Positions 17,474 to 25,446 of a DNA stretch of 46,367 bases are shown in pieces. The notes below the pieces were generated by a model. It did no database searches, was not told the DNA's origin, and saw only the letters and a list, made by a program, of their open reading frames with translations. Source of the stretch: Pseudomonadota bacterium (GTDB lineage Bacteria; Pseudomonadota; Gammaproteobacteria; Pseudomonadales; Halieaceae); contig JADFVW010000396.1 in the NCBI GenBank assembly GCA_015222725.1, positions 1 to 46,367 on the forward strand. The letters run 5' to 3'. Each line of letters starts with the position of its first letter. Positions within the stretch are counted from its first letter, which is position 1. A program made the translations under genes and the position numbers.

Positions 17474-19435
17474 ATGAAAAAATTTCTATTTGTGATTGTT
17501 CTGCTGGCCGCTGGAATCTGGTTTGGCCTGGGTGGCCGTGAGCTAATTAAAGACCCAATGGGAACATTGGAGGCCTTCGCCGTGCGACATGCGGACTGGT
17601 TGCCACTGGAGCGCATCGGCAGCTCCCTGTTCGATGAGCATTGCGCGACCTGTCACGATAACCCGGCCATGCATGCACCCACCCGGGAGGCGCTGGGCGG
17701 ATTCTCCAAAGAGACCGTCATGATAGCCATGGAGTTCGGCAAGATGCAGCCCATGGCGGCGCATCTCAGCAAGCAGGAACGGGGTTTGATCGCCATGTAC
17801 CTGGCGGGAACCGATACCCAGAGCTATGACTGGGTAGAGGCGGCGCGCTGTCAGAAGCCAGTCGAAAATGGTGGCCTGGCGAGCGGCCCCGAATATGTGA
17901 CGAGTTGGGGCCTGGGCAATAACAATCGCCGCTTTGTCAGCAGTGATCTCGCCGGCATTGACAGGGGCAATGTCGGCACCCTGGAACTGGCCTGGAGCTT
18001 TGCTTTCCCAAAAGTTACGGACATGCGTTCGCAGCCGGTTATTATTGGCGATACCCTGTATGTGGGCGACAAGGCGAAGAAGCTCTACGCCCTGGACCGG
18101 AAAACGGGGTGTATACTGCGGGAGGCAGATTTCCTCACGGGTGTACGCTCTTCGATTACCCTCGCCCGGTTGAGTAACGGTAAGCAGCTGCTTATCTTTG
18201 CCGACTCCCTGGCCACAGTTTTCGCAGTTGACCCTGCAACCCTGGATATTGTCTGGCAGACACCGGCGCGCCTTTTTGATAAGTCTGTTATTACCGGTAC
18301 CATCACCTATGAAAACAACCGGCTCTTTGTGCCCATATCCTCTTATGAAGTAGCGGTCTCCGGGAGCCCCAGCCACATCTGTTGTAAATCTCACGGCGGG
18401 GTCATCGCTCTGGATGCCAGCAATGGCGATGAATTGTGGCAGTGGCATGCCACAGAAAATGCGTCCCTGCAGGGACTGAATGCCGACGGACAGGAACAGT
18501 ACGGGCCCTCGGGCGCCGTCGTTTGGACCACACCGGCCGTCGATACAAAGCGCAACCGCATTTACTTTGGTACAGGGGAAAACCTCTCTCACCCCGCAAC
18601 GGATACCAGCGATGCGATTATCGCCCTGGATATGGGCAGTGGGGAATTGGCCTGGCGTTTCCAGGCAATAGAGGGCGATGTGTGGAATGCCGCTTGCCTT
18701 AATAATGGTGCCAATTGCCCCGAGAATGCCGGTGGTGATTTTGACTTCGGCGCTTCGGTGATTCTCACCCAATTGCCCGACGGCTCGGATGTGTTACTGG
18801 CGGGGCAAAAATCCGGTGAAGTGTTTGCACTCAGTGCAGATCCCGACAGTGCCGATGGTGAAGTGCTGTGGCGCAACAGGATAAGCCTGGGTACTACCAA
18901 CGGTGGCATTCATTGGGGCATGGCAGTGTCGGGGCAGCGTGTCATTGTACCGGTGTCTGATCCCGAGCGTGACCGCGAAGGCTATACACCCAGGCCAGGT
19001 CTCTATGCCCTGGATATTTCAAGCGGCGAGATATTGTGGCAAAAACCCGTGCAGCGTGCCTGTGATTTCGATCCTGCCAAGCGTCCGCTGATTGGTCTGG
19101 CAGCGATGCGTGAAGGTGGCAGACAAACGCTTGAGGAGCAATATCAGTGTTCTTTCTATTATGGTTTGTCCTCAGCCGCAACAGTGACTCCAGAGCTGGC
19201 CTTCAGCGCGGGACTCGATGGCAGAATACGCGCCTATGACATCGACAGCGGGGAAATTCTCTGGCAGGTCGAAACCGCCATCCCCTTTGATGCGACCAAT
19301 GGCATAAAAGGCCACGGCGGCGCTATCGATGTGGCTGGGCAGGTGGTCGCCGATGGTTGGCTGTATGTCTTATCGGGCTACAGTATGTTCGGACAACTGC
19401 CGGGTAATATGTTGCTCGCCTATCGTGTGAAATAA
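17474..19435 (+). CDS. Quinohaemoprotein alcohol dehydrogenase, polyvinyl-alcohol-dehydrogenase-like
   Basis: A 653-residue exported enzyme: N-terminal signal or anchor (about residues 3-20), then a cytochrome c domain with C57-A-T-C60-H61, then a PQQ beta-propeller with repeats such as YALDRKTGCILR, IALDASNGDELWQWH, IALDMGSGELAWRF and ALDISSGEILWQK. A vicinal Cys-Cys (HICCKSHGG) resembles the disulfide pair of PQQ alcohol dehydrogenases. The order cytochrome-first then propeller is that of polyvinyl alcohol dehydrogenase rather than type II ADH, where the haem is C-terminal. Likely oxidises secondary alcohols in the periplasm; the actual substrate is unknown. Eight nt separate it from the upstream PQQ gene. 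Confidence 0.88.
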   Translation: MKKFLFVIVLLAAGIWFGLGGRELIKDPMGTLEAFAVRHADWLPLERIGSSLFDEHCATCHDNPAMHAPTREALGGFSKETVMIAMEFGKMQPMAAHLSKQERGLIAMYLAGTDTQSYDWVEAARCQKPVENGGLASGPEYVTSWGLGNNNRRFVSSDLAGIDRGNVGTLELAWSFAFPKVTDMRSQPVIIGDTLYVGDKAKKLYALDRKTGCILREADFLTGVRSSITLARLSNGKQLLIFADSLATVFAVDPATLDIVWQTPARLFDKSVITGTITYENNRLFVPISSYEVAVSGSPSHICCKSHGGVIALDASNGDELWQWHATENASLQGLNADGQEQYGPSGAVVWTTPAVDTKRNRIYFGTGENLSHPATDTSDAIIALDMGSGELAWRFQAIEGDVWNAACLNNGANCPENAGGDFDFGASVILTQLPDGSDVLLAGQKSGEVFALSADPDSADGEVLWRNRISLGTTNGGIHWGMAVSGQRVIVPVSDPERDREGYTPRPGLYALDISSGEILWQKPVQRACDFDPAKRPLIGLAAMREGGRQTLEEQYQCSFYYGLSSAATVTPELAFSAGLDGRIRAYDIDSGEILWQVETAIPFDATNGIKGHGGAIDVAGQVVADGWLYVLSGYSMFGQLPGNMLLAYRVK

Positions 19436-19442
19436 TGCAGTA

Positions 19443-20546
19443 ATGAGTCCACGCGTCGCAAAAATCGAATTCGAAATCGAGCACATGGACCCCCTTGGGC
19501 AGGGCGTATCGCGGGCGGGTAAAACGGTTACCTTTATTGCCGGCACACTGCCGGGTGAAACAGGCGAGGCGGTAGTCTTTAAAAAAAGTAAGGGCGTGCA
19601 GTTCGCCAGGCTGGAGTCTCTGGAAAAGTCTGCCGCTAACCGCTGTGAGCCCAGTTGTCCACATTTTCAACAATGCCCCGGTTGTCAGTACCTGCATACG
19701 GATTACAGCAGCGAATTGCAGTACAAAAAATCCGCATTGGCACGGCATCTGTCACCACTGGGCATAGCTGAAGATTCAATTGAACTTGTTTCCGCGCCGC
19801 GTCGTCTGGCCTACCGCAACAGAGTGCAGTTACATTATCGGCATAAGTATATCGGCATGCTGGACCCGGTAAGCAACCAGGTGGTAGAAATTCCAGACTG
19901 CCAAATTTTACGCCAGGAGCTACAGCCCGCCTTTGATGCTTTGTATCGGGACAAGTCCTGGACAAAAGAACATACGGGGCATGGTCATTGCGAACTGTAT
20001 GTGAGGGACGGCGACGTCAGTGAGCAGTGGAACAGTGATTATTCGCATGGGGGCTTCTCCCAGGTATATGAAGAAATGAATGGCCAGTTACAGGCCAGGG
20101 TGCAAACGCAGCTTGGGGGTTTGTCGGCCAGCAGTGTCCTGGATTTATTTTCCGGGCGGGGTAACCTCTCTAATGAATTTTCGAGCGCCGGGGGAGACCG
20201 GGTGCTGGTTGATAGCCACTGGGGCGGAGACACCCAGCCTCCGGAGTATTTCATAAAGCTGGATTTGTACGGTGAAGACGCACTAAAGCTGTTTCTTCGC
20301 CGCACCAGGAAAAAGACGTTTGATACCCTGCTTGTCGACCCACCCCGACGTGGCTTTCCCGACCTGAATAATTGGGTGAAAAAAATCAAGCCAAAACACC
20401 TGCTTTATGTGAGCTGCAATCCGGCAAGCCTTGCCCGGGATTTGCGCAGCCTGAGTTCAAAATTTCGGATTGGCGAAGTGCAGTTGCTGGATTTGTTTCC
20501 TGCCACCTACCATTTTGAAACCCTGGTTCTTTTGCATTTTCGCTAG
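19443..20546 (+). CDS. RNA (uracil-C5) methyltransferase, RlmD/TrmA type
   Basis: SAM-dependent methylation of uracil C5 in rRNA or tRNA. The protein is 367 residues, shorter than typical RlmD. An N-terminal TRAM-like domain (about 8-60) is followed by the 4Fe-4S ligands C68-x3-C72-x5-C78-x2-C81. SAM motif LFSGRGNLS, LLVDPPRRGF, and the catalytic-cysteine motif YVSCNPASLARD (about Cys325) are all present. It starts 7 nt after the quinohaemoprotein, so it is probably cotranscribed, though functionally unrelated. Which uridine it modifies cannot be told from sequence. Confidence 0.9.
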   Translation: MSPRVAKIEFEIEHMDPLGQGVSRAGKTVTFIAGTLPGETGEAVVFKKSKGVQFARLESLEKSAANRCEPSCPHFQQCPGCQYLHTDYSSELQYKKSALARHLSPLGIAEDSIELVSAPRRLAYRNRVQLHYRHKYIGMLDPVSNQVVEIPDCQILRQELQPAFDALYRDKSWTKEHTGHGHCELYVRDGDVSEQWNSDYSHGGFSQVYEEMNGQLQARVQTQLGGLSASSVLDLFSGRGNLSNEFSSAGGDRVLVDSHWGGDTQPPEYFIKLDLYGEDALKLFLRRTRKKTFDTLLVDPPRRGFPDLNNWVKKIKPKHLLYVSCNPASLARDLRSLSSKFRIGEVQLLDLFPATYHFETLVLLHFR

Positions 20547-20589
20547 CGGAATTGGCTTAAAAATCATCTATATTTGAAAGGTAAAGAGA

Positions 20590-21651
20590 GTGCTTGAATT
20601 AATCTCAGATCCAAATCTCATAACAACAAAGTGGCTCACAGAAGTATTACGTGCAGGTGGCTTGCTGAGGGAAGGGTGCGTGGTAGGGGCCAGCTGGGAA
20701 ATGATTGGCACAGGAAAAATGGGTGACAACGCGCGCTTTACGCTGACCTATGATGGTGACTATGACGCCCCTGAAACCCTGGTAGCCAAACTTCCCGCTA
20801 CCGATGAAACCGCCAGAATGATGGCCGGAGGTATGGGTGCATATCGCAAGGAAGTGATGTTCTACAAAGAGTTAGCCAATAAAACCGCAATGAACACACC
20901 GGACATTTACCTGGCGTTAATCGATGATGACGGCAGCGACTTTGTTATCCTGATGAAAGATCTCGCTCCGGCTGAACCCGGTGATCAGTTGGTAGGCGAA
21001 ACACTAGTACACGCCAAACAAGCATTGGCGGAGGCGGCAAAACTGCACGGGGCATTTTATGGAAAAAGTGATTTACTGGGGGCTGATTACATTACCCGTA
21101 CCGATGCTGAAAGCGCTGCATTCGGCCAGGAATTACTTGAGCAAAATTGGCCGGGGTTTGTCGAGCGCTTTGGTCATGGTTTAAGTGAGGAGTGTATTGC
21201 CTTCGGCCATAACTATGTCGCCCATCATGCCCGTTGGCTTGCACATTATACCGGCCCCAAAACGCTCATTCACGGTGACTTCAGGTCTGAAAACATGTTG
21301 TTCAGCGAGCATGGTCGCGTTGCCACGGTTGACTGGCAGACTTTAACTGAATCTTGCGCTTTGGCAGACGTCGCCTATTTTATTGGCGGTAGCCTGGACA
21401 TTGATGTGCGGCGAAATCATGAGGAGGAACTGCTTGATTACTATCGACACTGTCTGGCGCAGGAGGGTGTGACTTTAAGTAAAGAGCTGTGCTGGCAACT
21501 CTACCGCGAATTTTCCATTAATGGATTACTGATTACCGTACTGGGCGCGATGTTTAGCGAGGCGGCCGAACGCAGTGATAAAATGTTCATGGTGATGATA
21601 CAGCGCCACTTGCAGCATTGTGTCGACATGAATGCGCAGGAATTTCTTTGA
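20590..21651 (+). CDS. Phosphotransferase-family protein (APH/EcK-like small-molecule kinase)
   Basis: A 353-residue protein with a protein-kinase-like fold of the aminoglycoside phosphotransferase/ecdysteroid-kinase-like type. Seen: NARFTLTYDG and LVAKLPATDE (nucleotide-binding lobe with the ATP lysine), LIHGDFRSENMLF (H228-G-D230 catalytic loop with the metal-binding Asn), and ATVDWQ (metal-binding Asp). The start is GTG with a purine-rich AAAGAGA just before it. The substrate is unknown; such proteins in acyl-CoA-rich bacteria often lie near terpenoid or steroid catabolic genes, which fits but does not prove a role here. It converges on the LLM gene. Confidence 0.85.
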   Translation: MLELISDPNLITTKWLTEVLRAGGLLREGCVVGASWEMIGTGKMGDNARFTLTYDGDYDAPETLVAKLPATDETARMMAGGMGAYRKEVMFYKELANKTAMNTPDIYLALIDDDGSDFVILMKDLAPAEPGDQLVGETLVHAKQALAEAAKLHGAFYGKSDLLGADYITRTDAESAAFGQELLEQNWPGFVERFGHGLSEECIAFGHNYVAHHARWLAHYTGPKTLIHGDFRSENMLFSEHGRVATVDWQTLTESCALADVAYFIGGSLDIDVRRNHEEELLDYYRHCLAQEGVTLSKELCWQLYREFSINGLLITVLGAMFSEAAERSDKMFMVMIQRHLQHCVDMNAQEFL

Positions 21652-21668
21652 GTTATTGATCGAAAACT

Positions 21669-22721
21669 TTAATCGCGCAGGGTCCGGTAGGCATCCAGAA
21701 CCGGTGCGAATTCAGCCGGTGTCGAGCCATGGATAACCAGGCCGTCGGCGCCATTGTCGAACTGGTTTTTCCAGGCGCGGGCACACTCTTCAGCGCTTCC
21801 TGTGGCGGCGGGCAACCACTCCGGGGGGATTAGCTCACTGATTTCTTCCAGCTGTTCCAGAGTTGCCACACTGTCGATACCACCGGGGATTGATAAGACG
21901 ATGTCGCTCGCACGAAATTTTCTTAGGACCTCCGGGTCCCACTCATTTAATTCAATTAGCATCTCCACATAACCGGGAGCCTGCATATAGGTGGCCATGC
22001 GTGCTACCAGCTTGCGTAAATGGTCCTCCGGCTTCGGCTTGTGGATGGTGGCAAAAACTGACCAGACTTTAATGTCTTCCGGGTTTCGGCCCGCTTTTAT
22101 GGCACCCTCTTGCACAAAAGTCTTTGCACGACGCAGGCCGTGATCTGTAATAAAGGTATGCAGGTGTACGCCGTCAAAGTGCCGCCCTGCGAACCTTAAA
22201 CTTTTGGGCCCAAAGCCTACAAAATGTATGGGAATGTTCGCATCCATCCAGTCACCCATGCTGGCGTAGGGTAGAGCGCCCATCAAACCGTCATGCCCCA
22301 TGATCTTCTCGCCTTGCCAGAGTTTGCGGAGCAACTCCACTCCCTCGATTAGCTGGGCATTACTGACATTTTTCAGGCCCATCAGCTGATTGCGGATACC
22401 CACACCACGGGCCAGTCCCAGCTCAAAACGACCACCCGACATGTGATGAAGAGAGCTGCACATGGTAGCCAGCACCAGTGGGTGGCGGGTATGGATATTG
22501 GTGCCGGCAGTGGCCACATGAATAGAGTCGGTAACCGCCAGCGCCGCCGAACAAATGACACCTGCGTCTTTCACGTCAAATCGTTCAGACAGCCAGACCT
22601 TCCCAAGGCCAAGAGCCTCGGCCTGTTTGGCCTCTTCAATTGCATCTGCGGGGGTTGTAGTGTGCCCCGGCAGCAGGTAACAGCTCAGTTCGGGGAATTC
22701 GGCATCACTTTTTTCATTCAT
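21669..22721 (-). CDS. LLM-class (luciferase-like) flavin/F420 oxidoreductase
   Basis: A 350-residue TIM-barrel monooxygenase-like enzyme. Signatures: AEALGLGKVWLSERF near the N-terminus, HPLVLATMCSSLHHMSGGRFELGLARG (the central family motif region, about residues 80-106) and IPIHFVGFGPKSLRFAGRHFDGVHLH. The cofactor is FMN or F420; sequence alone does not settle it. It diverges from the DUF819 gene across a 78-nt promoter region. No partner reductase is present. Confidence 0.88.
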   Translation of the reverse strand: MNEKSDAEFPELSCYLLPGHTTTPADAIEEAKQAEALGLGKVWLSERFDVKDAGVICSAALAVTDSIHVATAGTNIHTRHPLVLATMCSSLHHMSGGRFELGLARGVGIRNQLMGLKNVSNAQLIEGVELLRKLWQGEKIMGHDGLMGALPYASMGDWMDANIPIHFVGFGPKSLRFAGRHFDGVHLHTFITDHGLRRAKTFVQEGAIKAGRNPEDIKVWSVFATIHKPKPEDHLRKLVARMATYMQAPGYVEMLIELNEWDPEVLRKFRASDIVLSIPGGIDSVATLEQLEEISELIPPEWLPAATGSAEECARAWKNQFDNGADGLVIHGSTPAEFAPVLDAYRTLRD

Positions 22722-22760
22722 GGCATCAGGCCGTTTTATTTTCCTTTCGCAGCGCTACAG

Positions 22761-22787
22761 AGTATATACAATAGTGCCTGTTGTCAT
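22761..22787. promoter_or_regulatory. Overlapping divergent promoters for the LLM and DUF819 genes
   Basis: On the minus strand, ATGACA (22787-22782) and TATACT (22766-22761) form -35 and -10 boxes 15 nt apart for the LLM gene. On the plus strand, TACAAT (22767-22772) is a good -10 for DUF819 with a weak -35 around TTTCGC (22745-22750). The two -10 elements abut, so RNA polymerase binding would be mutually exclusive. Based on consensus matching only. Confidence 0.35.
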
Positions 22788-22799
22788 GCGAGGCTGCGA

Positions 22800-23954
22800 A
22801 TGGAAATCGCGTATACACTGATATTTTTTCTGCTTCCCGCCGGAATGCTTTACCTGGCACACCACCAGAACTGGGCACGAAAAGTAGGGGTGATTCTACT
22901 GTGCTACATCACCGGCTTGCTGGTTGGTAATATGGGCCTGATTCCCGATGCGATGGCGGGTGTTCAACAATCTGTGTCGGACATAAGCGTGGCGCTGGCT
23001 CTTCCCATGCTACTTTTTACCCTGGATATTCGGCAGTGGAGCAAAATGGCCGGTAAGGCGATATTGTCCATGTTGTTCGCCACCACATCGGTGGTAACCC
23101 TGGCCACCGTTTTGTTTTATCTGGTGCCGGGGGAAAGCGTTGAGAGCCGCAGTCACCTGGCGGCTATGGCGGTAGGTACCTATACCGGGGGTACGCCAAA
23201 CCTCGCGGCCATAAAGGCGGGCCTGGATATTCCCAACAGCCAGTACATTATGTTTCATTCGCTGGATACCATTATTGGGGGCCTCTATCTTTTGTTCATG
23301 CTGACAGCGGGCATTCCCCTGTTTCGATTTTTACTCACAAAGCCGGTGGCTCTGGACGACATCGACAACAGCCCGGCGCATGTTTTTGACGAAGAAAACT
23401 ATGCGCCGCTGTTCAAGCGCGGCAACCTGCCGCAGGTATTACAGATTGTTTTGCTGAGTGCTGGTGTTCTATTGCTTTCGACGGGTATCGCAGAGCTCGC
23501 CAAGCTGTTTTTTTCACTGGAAAATACATCGGCACTAACCATCATTTTATTGACCGTGCTAGGCATGTCACTGTCTTTCAGTGAACGGGTGCGGGGCATG
23601 GTGTTGTCGTATAAGACAGGCATGTACCTGATTTATGTGTTTTGCTTTGCCGTGGCTACCATTGCCAGTCTCGATGACCTTGGCAGGCTCAGTTTAACGA
23701 TTGTGTTATTTTTGACCGGTACTATTTTCGGAAGCCTTTTACTGCATGCTGTGCTGTGCAAGCTGTTTGGGGTTGATAGTGACACTTTTATGGTGACCTC
23801 ATTCTCGGCAATCTGCAGCCCACCCCTGGTGCCCATGTTGGTGAAATCCATGGGAAATCCGAGCATGTTATTGTCGGGAATGACCACTGGAATTATCGGC
23901 TATGCCCTGGGTAATTACCTGGGCATTAGCCTGGCTCTCATTTTGCAAAGCTGA
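22800..23954 (+). CDS. DUF819-family integral membrane protein
   Basis: A 384-residue membrane protein with roughly ten hydrophobic segments and motifs of the DUF819 family (YTGGTPNLAAIKAGLDIP after the third or fourth helix). The function is unknown; members are often described as putative transporters. I chose the ATG at 22800, with GAGG eight nt upstream, over a long upstream extension that overlaps the LLM gene antisense and has no membrane character. The PLP enzyme gene starts 9 nt later, so the two are probably cotranscribed. Confidence 0.88.
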   Translation: MEIAYTLIFFLLPAGMLYLAHHQNWARKVGVILLCYITGLLVGNMGLIPDAMAGVQQSVSDISVALALPMLLFTLDIRQWSKMAGKAILSMLFATTSVVTLATVLFYLVPGESVESRSHLAAMAVGTYTGGTPNLAAIKAGLDIPNSQYIMFHSLDTIIGGLYLLFMLTAGIPLFRFLLTKPVALDDIDNSPAHVFDEENYAPLFKRGNLPQVLQIVLLSAGVLLLSTGIAELAKLFFSLENTSALTIILLTVLGMSLSFSERVRGMVLSYKTGMYLIYVFCFAVATIASLDDLGRLSLTIVLFLTGTIFGSLLLHAVLCKLFGVDSDTFMVTSFSAICSPPLVPMLVKSMGNPSMLLSGMTTGIIGYALGNYLGISLALILQS

Positions 23955-23963
23955 GGAAAAATC

Positions 23964-25412
23964 ATGGATAAACCCCTGCATAAGGCCATGCCGGAAATCG
24001 GGCAGAGCGGCCCGGAAGTTGTCAGGCAACTGGATAGTTTTAAAGAACACGACCCGAATTACAAAGACGGCAGGGTGTGGAGCCTGGTGTATTACCTGGA
24101 TGAGGATCACTCGGCCTTCCTGAAGGAGGCCTACCACAAATTTGCCTGTGAAAATGGCCTCAATCCGACGGCGTTCAAAAGTCTCAAGCGATTTGAGACG
24201 GAAGTTATCAGTGCCACTGCAGATATTCTTAACGGCACCAAAGATGTGTGTGGCGTCGTGACATCAGGCGGAACAGAAAGCTGTTTGATGGCGGTTAAAA
24301 CCTACCGGGATATGGCCCGGGACAAGCGTCGGGTTAAGTATCCCGAAATGATTATTCCCGAGACAGCCCACGTGGCCTGGTTTAAGGCATCGGAATACTT
24401 TGGTGTAAAAATTCGTCTGGTTCCTCTGCTGGAAGACCTCACCCCAAACCTGAAGAAGCTCAAACGCATGATTAACCGCAATACGGTTATGATTCTGGGC
24501 AGCGCGCCGGAGTATCCCCACGGAACAATAGACCCCATTGAAGCCATGGGCGAGCTCGCCCAGAAATATAAAATACCGCTGCATGTCGACGCCTGCGTGG
24601 GGGGGTTTATTCTTCCCTTTATGGAAATGAATGGCGAACACATACCGCTGTGGGATTACCGGGTGCCGGGTGTCACTTCCATCTCGGCCGATATCCACAA
24701 ATTCGGCTACGCGGCAAAGGGCGCTTCAACCATCACCTACCGTAACCTGGACTATCTGAAATACCAGATGTTTGTCTACCAGGATTGGCCCGGTGGTGTT
24801 TTTGCATCCTCTGCCCTGCTGGGTACCCGCCCGGGTGGCGCCTACGCGGCGGCCTGGGGCGTGCTGCAGTATTTTGGCAAGGCCGGTTACCGGACTCTGG
24901 CGCGCGACACGCTCGAAGCGGTTAAACGTCTTAAGGCGGGGGTGGAGAAAATTCCCGAGCTGGAAGTGATGGGTAACCCCGTTGGCCCTCTGTTCGCCTA
25001 TAAGTCCATCAGCCCGGACTTGAATATCTTTGCGGTGGGCGACCAAATGGATGGCATGGGTTGGCAGGTCAACCGCAATCAGTTTCCCTCAGGCCTGCAT
25101 GCCATGGTGACGGCACAGCACTTGAAAGTAGTCGATCAGTATCTGGAGGACTTGAATACCGCGGTGGCAACGGTCAAGGCCAACCCGGAGTTGGCCGGGC
25201 AGGGTGGGGCGGCCACCTACGGCATGCTCGCCCACGTACCCCTGCGCGGCATGGTAAAGAAGAAAGTGTTGGAAATGTATGCCGAGCAGTATCGGGCGGG
25301 AGGCAGTGAGCTGGATTTGGCCGGCGAGTCTGATTCCAGCGGCAGCCCCCTGGTGGACAAAGCACTGGCCTGGTGGGTGGCGCGCCAAACGCGTAAAAGT
25401 TCCGGTGGCTGA
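23964..25412 (+). CDS. PLP-dependent decarboxylase/lyase (sphingosine-phosphate-lyase/glutamate-decarboxylase-like)
   Basis: A fold-type I PLP enzyme of 482 residues, family II decarboxylase group. VVTSGGTESCLMA binds the cofactor phosphate, HVDACVGGF supplies the Asp pairing with the pyridine nitrogen, and SADIHKFGYAAKGAST carries the Schiff-base lysine. The whole layout is closest to sphingosine-1-phosphate lyase-like bacterial proteins; the substrate may be a phosphorylated amino alcohol or an amino acid. GAGGAAAAATC precedes the ATG. It converges on the selenoprotein gene with 34 nt between. Confidence 0.88.
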   Translation: MDKPLHKAMPEIGQSGPEVVRQLDSFKEHDPNYKDGRVWSLVYYLDEDHSAFLKEAYHKFACENGLNPTAFKSLKRFETEVISATADILNGTKDVCGVVTSGGTESCLMAVKTYRDMARDKRRVKYPEMIIPETAHVAWFKASEYFGVKIRLVPLLEDLTPNLKKLKRMINRNTVMILGSAPEYPHGTIDPIEAMGELAQKYKIPLHVDACVGGFILPFMEMNGEHIPLWDYRVPGVTSISADIHKFGYAAKGASTITYRNLDYLKYQMFVYQDWPGGVFASSALLGTRPGGAYAAAWGVLQYFGKAGYRTLARDTLEAVKRLKAGVEKIPELEVMGNPVGPLFAYKSISPDLNIFAVGDQMDGMGWQVNRNQFPSGLHAMVTAQHLKVVDQYLEDLNTAVATVKANPELAGQGGAATYGMLAHVPLRGMVKKKVLEMYAEQYRAGGSELDLAGESDSSGSPLVDKALAWWVARQTRKSSGG

Positions 25413-25446
25413 TCTTATAGCTACTTGTAGAGAGCGGGGCTGTGGT

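Noticed and set aside
17543-18772. 409-codon minus-strand ORF
   Set aside because: Antisense shadow of the quinohaemoprotein gene; the plus strand has clear haem and PQQ motifs, while the minus product matches nothing.
22443-22799. Upstream extension of the DUF819 gene
   Set aside because: It overlaps the LLM gene antisense and lacks membrane character; the ATG at 22800 has a good ribosome-binding site.
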